Below are positions 34,206 to 41,910 of a stretch of DNA of 45,938 nucleotides, piece after piece; positions within the stretch are counted from its first letter, which is position 1, and every line of letters starts with the position of its first letter. A model generated the notes under the pieces. It searched no databases. It saw only the letters and a list, made by a program, of their open reading frames with translations, and was not told the origin of the DNA. The translations under genes and the position numbers were made by a program. This DNA is from Marinilabiliaceae bacterium (GTDB taxonomy: Bacteria > Bacteroidota > Bacteroidia > Bacteroidales > Marinilabiliaceae), in contig JAEINY010000018.1 in the NCBI GenBank assembly GCA_016342595.1, forward strand, positions 1-45,938, given 5' to 3'.

Positions 34206-34222
34206 GCGGTTGTTTTCTTTGG

Positions 34223-34278
34223 TTTTCCTATTCATCGGATGGATAGGAAAATTATTCTTTATTCATCCGATGAATAAA
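34223..34278 (-). repeat. Two tandem hairpins between the DAHPS/CM gene and tyrA
   Basis: 34223-34251 forms a 14-bp stem (one G-U) and 34258-34278 a 10-bp stem; both have the tip TTCATC-[GC]-GATGRA with a 1-base centre. They occupy the intergenic gap of the aromatic operon and may protect or process mRNA, or tune tyrA translation. Confidence 0.6.
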
Positions 34279-34286
34279 AGATGGGA

Positions 34287-35384
34287 TTAATCCCGGGCTA
34301 ATTCTTTGTTCATTATGACATTCTGACGATTGATCGATTCTTCGTGAATGTGCTCAAATACGCGGATAACAAATTCCGAACTTAAGCCGGCCTCTTCAGC
34401 TTGTGTCTTTCGATTGTTCATAACTTCATCGTAACGACGATTTTGAAGAATCGTGATGTTGTTGTCGTACTTGTACTTACCAATGGCTTCGGATATTTTC
34501 ATCCGGGATTTAAGAATCTCCAACAGCTGATTATCCAGTTTGTCAATCTTTTGGCGTAATTCATCCAGCGTTACCCTTGGTGTATCTCCAATTTTAGAGC
34601 GACGAAGGACCAGTTTTGAGATGATTTCAGTCAGTTGTTCAGGTGTCACCTGCTGACGGGCATCACTCCAGGCTTTCTCCGGACAGATATGAGACTCGAT
34701 GATCAAGCCATCAAAATTCATATCCATGGCTTCCTGCGAGAGACTGTAAATCGACTCACTCTTACCGGTAATGTGACTTGGATCGGTAATAATCGGTAAT
34801 TCAGGAATCCGGCGACGTAACTCAATAGGAATTGGCCACTCCGGATTATTTCTGAATTCTGTTTTATCGTAAGAGCTGAATCCGCGATGAATGGCTCCAA
34901 TGCGCTTGATACCTGCCCGGTTCACCCGTTCAATGGCACCAATCCAAAGTTCCAGGTCGGGATTGACTGGGTTTTTAATCAATACCGGTACATCCGATCC
35001 GGCCAGAGCATCAGCTACTTCCTGCACAGCAAAAGGGTTGGCTGTTGTGCGGGCACCAATCCACAACATATCCACACCAAATTTCAGAGCTTCATATACG
35101 TGATTAGCGTTTGCTACTTCCACAGCAATGTACATACCAGTCTCTTCCTTCACTTTTTTAAGCCAGGGTAAACCTTTTGTGCCTACTCCTTCAAAGGCTC
35201 CTGGTCGTGTGCGTGGTTTCCAGATGCCTGCACGGAAGATCTTAAAGCCTCTTTTTGCCAGAGCATGTGCAGTCTCCAGTGTTTGTTCTTCTGTCTCGGC
35301 ACTACAAGGGCCCGAGATCACAATTGGTCTTTTCAATTCAAGGCCTGGTAAGGCCAACGGTAATAAATCTAATTGCTGTTCCAT
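34287..35384 (-). CDS. DAHP synthase / chorismate mutase fusion
   Basis: Residues 1-260 are a type I-beta DAHP synthase (ISGPCSAETEEQTLETAHALAK, FRAGIWKPRTRPGAFEG, DMLWIGARTTANPFAVQEVADAL, VLIKNPVNPDLELWIGAIER, ITDPSHITGKSE, IIESH), which joins PEP and erythrose 4-phosphate. Residues about 265-365 are an AroQ chorismate mutase (TLDELRQKIDKLDNQLLEILKSRMKISEAIGKYKYDNNI). In Bacteroidota with this fusion the mutase domain also serves as the feedback-binding part. One protein thus starts the shikimate route and sends chorismate to prephenate, feeding the neighbouring pheA and tyrA. It is 9 bases from the aminotransferase gene. Confidence 0.93.
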   Translation of the reverse strand: MEQQLDLLPLALPGLELKRPIVISGPCSAETEEQTLETAHALAKRGFKIFRAGIWKPRTRPGAFEGVGTKGLPWLKKVKEETGMYIAVEVANANHVYEALKFGVDMLWIGARTTANPFAVQEVADALAGSDVPVLIKNPVNPDLELWIGAIERVNRAGIKRIGAIHRGFSSYDKTEFRNNPEWPIPIELRRRIPELPIITDPSHITGKSESIYSLSQEAMDMNFDGLIIESHICPEKAWSDARQQVTPEQLTEIISKLVLRRSKIGDTPRVTLDELRQKIDKLDNQLLEILKSRMKISEAIGKYKYDNNITILQNRRYDEVMNNRKTQAEEAGLSSEFVIRVFEHIHEESINRQNVIMNKELARD

Positions 35385-35393
35385 GGTGGTATT

Positions 35394-36569
35394 TTATTTT
35401 TTATGGTTTTCAATGCGTTGTTTCGCTTCTAATAATGTGGTCTCATTGGTACATAGGCTAATGCGAATGTATTGTTGGCCTTTATCTCCAAAAATAAATC
35501 CGGGTGTAATAAATACATTCGTACCATAAAGGATTTCATCGGATAATTGGCCACTGTTTTCTTGGTGAGCCGGAATTTTAGCCCACACAAACATACCGGT
35601 CTGTTCTACATCGTATTTACAATTCAACAGATCCATGATCTCATGTACAATCACGCGTCTTTTGCGGTATTCATCATTAATTTGCGCATACCACTGTTCA
35701 TCCAGATCCAGCGCTTTAGCTGCTGCCAGTTGCAAGGGCTTGAACATGCCTGAATCCATATTACTCTTTACCCGAAGAATGTATTGAATGAATTGAGGGT
35801 TGGAAACCGCCATGCCAATGCGCCAACCGGCCATGTTATGGGATTTACTCAACGAGTTGAGCTCAATGGCAATGTCTTTCGCTCCATCCACGCTGATGAT
35901 ACTGGCAGGCTGATCATTTAGAATGAAACTATAGGGGTTATCATTACAAATGACAATGTTGTGTTTTTTACCAAAAGCAATCACCTTTTCAAACAGGACC
36001 TTATCAGCATTAGCCCCGGTTGGCATATTGGGATAATTGATCCACATAAGTTTTACATTGGATAGATCCAGTTTTTCCAAAGCTTTAAAATCGGGTTGCC
36101 AATTGTTGCTTTCATCCAAATCATAGGTGATGATGTTGGCTTCGGCAATTTTACTGGCTGAGGCGTAAGTCGGATAACCTGGATTGGGAACTAACACACC
36201 ATCACCCGGATTTAAGAAGGCCATGGAGATGTGCATGATCCCCTCTTTTGAACCGATCAGTGGTAGTACTTCATTGGTGGCGTTAACATCCACCGCAAAG
36301 AAACGTTTATACCAGCGGCACATAGCTTCTCGTAACTCAGGAATACCTACATAACTTTGGTAGCCATGATTGCCCTGTTGGTTGCTTTGTAGGTTCAGTT
36401 GATCCAGTACTTCAGGAGCTGGTGGAAGATCAGGATTACCAATACCCAGATTGATAACTGATTTACCTTCTTTTCGCATTTGCTCCAGTTCCTTTAGTTT
36501 AATGGAAAAATAGTATTCTTCCACCTGGTTGATGCGGTTGGCCGGTTGTATGTTTGGTATGGTTTTCAT
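35394..36569 (-). CDS. Class I/II PLP aminotransferase, probably aromatic
   Basis: A fold-type I aminotransferase: VINLGIGNPDLPPAPEVLDQL, YQSYVGIPELREAMCRWY, PLIGSKEGIMHISMAFLNPGD, PNPGYPTYASASKIA, MWINYPNMPTGANAD, CNDNPYSFI, Schiff-base Lys in ELNSLSKSHNMAGWRIG and YIRISLCTNE. By its place between pheA and the DAHPS/CM gene it probably converts phenylpyruvate and hydroxyphenylpyruvate to Phe and Tyr, the last step of the pathway; sequence alone would also allow LL-DAP-type or aspartate-type specificity. One base separates it from pheA, so translation is likely coupled. Confidence 0.85.
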   Translation of the reverse strand: MKTIPNIQPANRINQVEEYYFSIKLKELEQMRKEGKSVINLGIGNPDLPPAPEVLDQLNLQSNQQGNHGYQSYVGIPELREAMCRWYKRFFAVDVNATNEVLPLIGSKEGIMHISMAFLNPGDGVLVPNPGYPTYASASKIAEANIITYDLDESNNWQPDFKALEKLDLSNVKLMWINYPNMPTGANADKVLFEKVIAFGKKHNIVICNDNPYSFILNDQPASIISVDGAKDIAIELNSLSKSHNMAGWRIGMAVSNPQFIQYILRVKSNMDSGMFKPLQLAAAKALDLDEQWYAQINDEYRKRRVIVHEIMDLLNCKYDVEQTGMFVWAKIPAHQENSGQLSDEILYGTNVFITPGFIFGDKGQQYIRISLCTNETTLLEAKQRIENHKK

Positions 36570-36570
36570 T

Positions 36571-37479
36571 CTAAATAGTTAACTTGTTTGACTCTGAATT
36601 TGTTTGAACTCCATTTTGAAGCGGATACGACTGCTTTCCTTTTGCGTATTCACCCAGTATTTTCAGCTTGCTACATAGCGGACGAATGGCATCCAGCGAT
36701 TGTAAATAGCGGTTGTAATCAGCAAAAGTCACATCCACATAAAACAGGTATTCCCACTCCTGGCCCACGATTGGGAGGGATTGTATTTTTGTGAGATTGA
36801 TGTTGTAAAATGCCAGAATGGTCAGAATTTTTGACAAACTGCCTTCTTCGTGTGGTAATGAAAATACCAATGAGGCTTTATTCACTTTATCTTTAATTAG
36901 CAGATCGTCGACTTCCGTTTTACCTTTATCGGAGATAATCAGGAATCGGGTAAAATTCTTTTTGTTGGTTTCAATGTTACGTGCCAATATTTCCAAACCA
37001 TACATGTCAGCAGCCAGTTCCGAAGCAATGGCTGCAATACCTTTGGTTTTATTTTCTGAAATAAGTTTGGCACTAAGGGCGGTATCTTCTGATTTGATCA
37101 ATTTAATATGGGGATAGGCTTTGAAAAAATGCTCACATTGGGCCAATGCCATTGGATGGGAATGAACCTCTGTGATTTCTTCCAGTGTTTGCCCGGGCAT
37201 CGCCATTAATTGGTGCTTGATGCGTAATTTGTATTCGCCAATGATTAACAGGTCAGAATCTTTGAGCATGGTGTAATTGGGTAACAGACCACCAACCAAT
37301 GTGTTTTCAATAGCAATGATGCCATACTTGGTCTTGTCTTGCTTCAATGTGTCAAACAGTTCCGGAAAGGTCAGGCAAGGAATCACTTCAATGGCTTCGT
37401 CAAAGTAATCTTTGGCAGCAATTTCATGATTGGATCCTGGCCAGCCCTGTATAGCAACGTGCTTTTTGTTTTTATTCAT
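36571..37479 (-). CDS. pheA: Prephenate dehydratase (PheA) with ACT domain
   Basis: The catalytic part (about 1-185) has VAIQGWPGSNHEIAAKDYF, YGIIAIENTLVGGLLPNYTML and the NFTRFLII (TRF) motif; the C-terminal ACT domain (about 200-280) has ASLVFSLPHEEGSLSKILTILAFYNINLTKIQSLPIVGQEWEYLFYVDV, the Phe-binding feedback site. It makes phenylpyruvate from prephenate. There is no fused chorismate mutase, as that domain is in the DAHP synthase. The ATG at 37479 is preceded by AGGGAA. It is the first gene of the operon, behind a leader peptide and terminator that form an attenuator. Confidence 0.93.
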   Translation of the reverse strand: MNKNKKHVAIQGWPGSNHEIAAKDYFDEAIEVIPCLTFPELFDTLKQDKTKYGIIAIENTLVGGLLPNYTMLKDSDLLIIGEYKLRIKHQLMAMPGQTLEEITEVHSHPMALAQCEHFFKAYPHIKLIKSEDTALSAKLISENKTKGIAAIASELAADMYGLEILARNIETNKKNFTRFLIISDKGKTEVDDLLIKDKVNKASLVFSLPHEEGSLSKILTILAFYNINLTKIQSLPIVGQEWEYLFYVDVTFADYNRYLQSLDAIRPLCSKLKILGEYAKGKQSYPLQNGVQTNSESNKLTI

Positions 37480-37498
37480 AGTTCCCTAAATATTGGTC

Positions 37499-37530
37499 AA
37501 AAAAAAACCCGCCTCTAGAGAGGCGGGTTT
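37499..37530 (-). terminator. Attenuator terminator in front of pheA
   Basis: Minus strand AAACCCGCCTCT and AGAGGCGGGTTT flank a 2-base centre (stem about 10-11 bp with a small loop), followed by nine T. It sits 20 bases before the pheA start and after the leader peptide stop. Its 5-prime arm (plus coordinates 37519-37528) can pair instead with leader codons 21-24 (37568-37577). Confidence 0.93.
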
Positions 37531-37553
37531 TATATTTTGTATATTTTTTCAGT

Positions 37554-37637
37554 TTATAACATATAAGACCCACCTCTTTTGGAATAATAACCAAAAAAGA
37601 AGAAATAAAAGTTATAAAAGAAATTGTGTGTTGTCAT
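37554..37637 (-). CDS. Phe/Tyr-rich leader peptide of the pheA operon
   Basis: A 27-codon ORF: MTTHN, then FFYNFYFFFFGYY (residues 6-18), then SKRGGSYML and TAA. It contains 7 Phe and 5 Tyr, 11 of the 12 within 13 consecutive codons. It begins about 12 bases after the expected start site of a TACATTTG promoter and ends 24 bases before the terminator hairpin. Such peptides (as in pheL or trpL) have no function except as ribosome speed gauges: shortage of charged tRNA-Phe or tRNA-Tyr stalls the ribosome and changes the RNA fold downstream. It is too short for standard gene finders. Position, composition and RNA structure all agree. Confidence 0.93.
   Translation of the reverse strand: MTTHNFFYNFYFFFFGYYSKRGGSYML
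37568..37599 (-). promoter_or_regulatory. Attenuator segments 1 and 2 (pause and antiterminator arms)
   Basis: Segment 1, CTTTTTTGG (plus 37591-37599, within codons 13-16), pairs with CCAAAAGAG (37574-37582, codons 19-22). Segment 2, AGAGGTGGGT (37568-37577), pairs over 10 positions (one G-U) with ACCCGCCTCT of the terminator (37519-37528). The two pairings compete for segment 2, and the second excludes the terminator. Confidence 0.85.
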
Positions 37638-37655
37638 GTCTGTTGTTTGTGGCAG

Positions 37656-37663
37656 CAAATGTA
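37656..37663 (-). promoter_or_regulatory. -7 element for the pheA leader
   Basis: Minus strand TACATTTG, exact TAnnTTTG, 18 bases before the leader peptide ATG. No clear -33 TTG at the standard distance. Confidence 0.6.
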
Positions 37664-37800
37664 GAAATATATTTGGAAATAAAAAATAGTGACTTTTTAT
37701 TTTAAGGAATATTTAATTTGAAACTAATCTCTGTGTAATTGTGATAATCTGTAACAATGGATTTTTTCGTAAACTTGTAATGAATTTAAATAATTAAAAA

Positions 37801-38592
37801 ATGGTGCGATTCTTATTTGTTGTAGTTGTTTTTCTTCTCGCTGTTGAAGGAGTAAAATCTCAGGATGTTAGTGGTTCGGATACACTGAACCTGATGACTT
37901 TTAATATTTATCATGGCGAAACCATGAACGGGGATTTTGATTTGAATTATATTGCCCGAATCATCCATGAGAAACAGCCTGCTTTTGTGGCTCTACAGGA
38001 AGTTGATTTCAAAACAAAGCGAGCGATGAATAAGGATATCGCCACTGAATTGGGAATTCGAACAAGCCTGGCGCCTTTGTTTGGACAAGCTATGCCTTTT
38101 AGCGGTGGGGGATATGGTGTTGGCGCGTTATCTCAATGGCCCATTGAGCAATCTCAATTGATAAAACTGCCAGGGACAAATAATACGGAACCCAGAGTCG
38201 CACTGGAAATTTCAGTCGTTCTGCCATCCGGAAATCGGCTGTTATTCGTGTCCACCCATTTGGATCATTCAGATGCAGAAGTACGTAGCCGGCAAATGCA
38301 GTTTTTAATGAATCGGTATGAGCATGTGGAGATACCCACTGTTATTGCCGGTGATTTTAACGAAATGCCTGCAGGTGAAAATATGAAGTTGATTTTTAAT
38401 CACTTCAGAATGAGTGATAGTAAAAAGCAACAACCGACCTATCCGAGCAATCAACCCAGTCAAAAAATTGATTATATCTTACTTTCAAAAGGGCACAACT
38501 GGAAGGTTCTTTCCACTGAGGTTGTGAATGATTCCATTGCTTCCGATCATCGGGCTTTATATTGTAAGGTGGTATTAGACGGTAAAGAATAA
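37801..38592 (+). CDS. Exported endonuclease/exonuclease/phosphatase family protein
   Basis: A signal peptide (FLFVVVVFLLAVEGVKSQ) precedes a complete EEP catalytic domain: LNLMTFNIYHGE (Asn), FVALQEVDFKT (metal Glu), LLFVSTHLDHSD (His), VIAGDFNEMP (Asp, Asn), QKIDYILLS and the closing SDHRALYCKV (Asp-His pair). It is therefore an active metal-dependent phosphodiesterase or phosphatase acting in the periplasm or outside the cell; the substrate may be a nucleic acid, sphingomyelin-like lipid or sugar phosphate. Length 263 agrees with single-domain members. It is divergent from the pheA operon, and a J-domain protein gene follows after 39 bases. Confidence 0.9.
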   Translation: MVRFLFVVVVFLLAVEGVKSQDVSGSDTLNLMTFNIYHGETMNGDFDLNYIARIIHEKQPAFVALQEVDFKTKRAMNKDIATELGIRTSLAPLFGQAMPFSGGGYGVGALSQWPIEQSQLIKLPGTNNTEPRVALEISVVLPSGNRLLFVSTHLDHSDAEVRSRQMQFLMNRYEHVEIPTVIAGDFNEMPAGENMKLIFNHFRMSDSKKQQPTYPSNQPSQKIDYILLSKGHNWKVLSTEVVNDSIASDHRALYCKVVLDGKE

Positions 38593-38631
38593 CTGTAAAT
38601 AATTATCTTTGGCCACCAACAAAAATGTAGT

Positions 38632-39705
38632 ATGAGCGATATTATCCAGATTAGTGATTCAGTTGATACCCTGAGCCGGGAGCAGGTAGATTTTAACAAG
38701 AAAATTTTACTGATTGAAAAACGCAAGAAGGAGATAAATACTTTGAAAGAGCGTATTGAGGCCGGGCGTAGAATAGCCATGGAGCATATTGCACCTCTTG
38801 AGCAGAAACACATGGCATTGACCAAAGAGTACATCCGGCTTCTCGACCAAAACTATGACTTACGCTTTTTTAAGAAGAAAGAAAAAGAAAAGATCGCTTT
38901 TCTGATTCGGGAAGAATTAAGTCCGTTCATTAGTAATGGCGCTCTGGACGACGAGTTGAGTACGATTGAAGAGAAATATTTCTCGTCCGAATCGAAGGAG
39001 GAGGCAGCAGAACTGTTAAGTGAACTGTTTGGATTTGATTTGAACGGTGAGGATTTATCCGACTTGTCTAAGGTACGGGAAAAAATGGACGCTGCTCAGG
39101 CAGAACGGGAGCAGGCCGCCTGGCAGCAACGGGCAAACAAGTCTCAAAAAAAAGTGGATAAGGAAGATGTGTCAAAGACGGAGTTGGTAAATGTTAGTAA
39201 GACAGTAAAACAGATCTATACAGACCTGGTTAAGTTACTTCATCCCGACCGTGAGCAAGATGAAGAAAAGGTGGCTCAGAAAACGGAATGGATGAAGGAT
39301 ATAACAAGGGCTTATCAGGAGAATAACTTTTTCGCCTTGTTGCATTTTCATCAGCAGTTTATGGCGGATAAGCACCATCATTTAATGGATCAAATGGATG
39401 ACTCGCAATTGAAATATTACATCAAGCTGTTATCGGATCAATTAAAGTCTCTGAATAGAGAAAAGAAACTACTGAAAGATCAACCAATGGCTCAGGCGGC
39501 CTGCGAATTAGTAAAGGGATCAAAAAGAGCTCAGCAGAATCGATTGCAGCGTCAAATAGAGGATTGGGAGTTGGAGATCGAAGAACAGCAGGTTAAAAAC
39601 CAGGAAGCGACTGATAAAGAGCGTTTGCGTCTTTATATCAGGCACATCAATGTGGAGTTTCTAATGCAGCAACAACTGGAGGAGTTTCCTTTTCCACTGT
39701 TTTAG
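38632..39705 (+). CDS. J-domain protein with coiled-coil flanks
   Basis: The middle contains a J-like helix pair with the invariant HPD (residues 204-206) in [48 protein letters not shown]. On each side lie long charged coiled-coil stretches (about 15-95 and 255-345). Full DnaJ zinc and substrate domains are absent, so it is a specialised J-protein that would bring DnaK to a particular partner through the coiled coils. The partner is unknown. No signal peptide. The last 59 bases overlap the end of the opposing kinase gene. Confidence 0.75.
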   Translation: MSDIIQISDSVDTLSREQVDFNKKILLIEKRKKEINTLKERIEAGRRIAMEHIAPLEQKHMALTKEYIRLLDQNYDLRFFKKKEKEKIAFLIREELSPFISNGALDDELSTIEEKYFSSESKEEAAELLSELFGFDLNGEDLSDLSKVREKMDAAQAEREQAAWQQRANKSQKKVDKEDVSKTELVNVSKTVKQIYTDLVKLLHPDREQDEEKVAQKTEWMKDITRAYQENNFFALLHFHQQFMADKHHHLMDQMDDSQLKYYIKLLSDQLKSLNREKKLLKDQPMAQAACELVKGSKRAQQNRLQRQIEDWELEIEEQQVKNQEATDKERLRLYIRHINVEFLMQQQLEEFPFPLF

Positions 39706-41738
39706 AATTCTTTTGATGCACGACTTTTTGATCCTGGTGAATGGGGTGGTAAATCCAAAACACACTACCCGCATGAGGGGTCGATTTGACATGGATTGAT
39801 CCATTGAGTAAGGAGATTATTTCTTTGGTAATGTTTAAACCAAGACCTGCGCCCGTCACTTTTTTTGTATTGGAGTTCGATACTTGTGAGAAACGCTGGA
39901 ATATTTGCGCCTGATTCTCTTTGGTGATGCCAATACCGGTATCGGAAACAGAGATACACAGTTGATCTTTTATGATTTCTGCTTTGAGGGTGATGTGACC
40001 ATGCTCGGTGAATTTCAGGGCATTGGTTAATAAATTAAAGATGATCTGTTTCAGTCGGAAGACATCGGTGGTGATAGAGAATGAGTCGTCAATGTCATCT
40101 ACTTCCAATATTAACTTCAGCTGAGACTTGTGGCAGCGTTCTTTTTCGGTTTCAAATAAATCAAAGGCCTCCTTCAAAAGGGGTAAGATCCGTGTCTCTT
40201 TCAACTGTAATGTCACATTTCCTGTTTCCAGCTGGGAGAAAACTAAAATATCAGAAATAAGCTTTAGTAATTGGTTGCCGTTTGATTGGATGATTTCAAT
40301 GTAATGTTTCTTTTCGTTGTTGGTTAATTCATCATCTTCCAATAATTCTGAAAAGCCAATGATGGCATTCATCGGGGTGCGTATTTCATGCGACATATTT
40401 GCCAGAAATACACTTTTCAGCACATCTGATTCTTCTTTTGCAGCGATGAGTTCCTGTTCACTTTTCTTTTTGTCCGTTATATCAGAAAGAGTCTTTACAA
40501 ACCCCACTGGTTCGCCTTGATCATCGTATACTGGTGTCGTTTTGGTCCGATAATACTTTTGGGTTTGCTCGTTATAGAACTCTGCTGTTACCAGTGATTG
40601 TTTCTTCAAGCTGCTTATATAGCAGCACTGATGACAGGGGATTGCTCTTGAAAAATATCTCGTGACAGCGATAGCTAAATAGCTTATCTGGTTGCAGCTG
40701 GTTATCGGAAATGAAGGCTTTGTTGGCCCACAACAGGTTGTGGTTATTGTCGATAAAGACCACCTGTTCTTTTATGCTATTTAGGATTAATGATTTTTCC
40801 TGTTCAGATTGGTGTAATTCTTTTTCGGCCAGCGAGCGTAATTGTAATTCCTGCTTCAGGCTTTGGGTTTTTCTCTTTACCTCTTTTCTCAATAACCAGG
40901 AAAATATAACCAATCCAGCTGATACAAGCACTAATGCAGAGACCCATATGATGGCCCATAAAGAAAAGAGGATGGGGGTCTTTTGTTCAACCAGCCATTT
41001 GTTTAAGATTTCATCATAAGCAGAAGGGTTTCCCATTCTTAGCTGATGAAATTCATGATTAATAATATTAATGAGTTCCTTAGAAGTCTGATTTCCTGCA
41101 AAGCGAATTTGAACCGGATTGTATACGATGCATGTCTTTTTCAAGTCTTGAGCAATGGGGCATTGATAACCATATACTTTATTAACAGTGCCGGCATCAA
41201 TTTCATGGTTTTGTATCGCTCGCATGATGGAGGCGTAGTCATCGTACCACCAGGTTTCCGTTTTTATATTGAAATCCTTGATCAGTTTCAGTAATGCAAT
41301 AGCATGGGTATCCCCTTTCTGTAATCCGACTTTTTTGTGGGATAAATCAAGGATACTCTCTATATTATTTTCGGTTTGAGTGTAAATGACTGCCCAATTG
41401 GTGAAGCATGCTTCCTGCGTAAAATGGAATAATGAATCGTGAGTGATGCTAAAGGCCAAGGCAGGCAATACATCAATATGCCCTGCTTGTAAAGCAAAAA
41501 TAGCATCATTCAGGTGCATGGGTATGTATTGTAATTCCCAATTATGACGGGTTGCTATTTTTTTAATTAAATCACCAAATATCCCTTGTGCATTTCCCAG
41601 TGAATCAGCGAAAAGAAGGGGTGGGTTGGCATATACACCCACACGTATAACTTTTGTCGAAGACTCATTTGTAGCCATAAGTTGATGAGCTACACAACTC
41701 CCGATAAGGAAGAGAAGAATAGTTGTTTTTTTGAACAT
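39647..41738 (-). pseudogene. Periplasmic-sensor PAS histidine kinase, split by a frameshift
   Basis: Read from 41738: signal peptide, a solute-binding-type sensor domain (SBP family 3; TKVIRVGVYANPPLLFADSLGNAQGIFGDLIKKIA to about residue 250), a membrane helix (about 258-282), a short coiled coil and a PAS domain, which stops at 40572. The second frame continues the PAS domain ([22 protein letters not shown]), then HisKA ([20 protein letters not shown]), N box [20 protein letters not shown] and [12 protein letters not shown]. At a CCCC run (plus 40637-40640) frame 1 reads SNP and frame 2 reads [17 protein letters not shown], a sensible PAS continuation if one C is removed. All kinase motifs are intact, so the break is recent, a sequencing error or +1 shifting. 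Confidence 0.8.
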
Positions 41739-41865
41739 GTGTGTGAAAATGTGGGCGCGAAGATAATAATTATCTGAGAATTTGAACCTTGGGATAAGCC
41801 TGATTACTAAAAACTTTTACACATGCTCTAAAAAATGTTCTAAGATGCTTTGTTTCATTTGAGTA

Positions 41866-41897
41866 GAAAGGAGGCCTTCTCTTATAAAGAACCTCCT
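41866..41897 (-). terminator. Terminator of the ABC-F gene
   Basis: Minus strand AGGAGG-TTCTT and AGAAG-GCCTCCT form a stem with a one-base bulge and a T-rich tail, 13 bases beyond the ABC-F stop. Confidence 0.7.
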
Positions 41898-41910
41898 AAT
41901 CAATTATTCA

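Noticed and set aside
37493..37705. Plus-strand 70-codon ORF upstream of the phosphoesterase gene
   Set aside because: It is the reverse complement of the attenuator and leader peptide and has no coding features.
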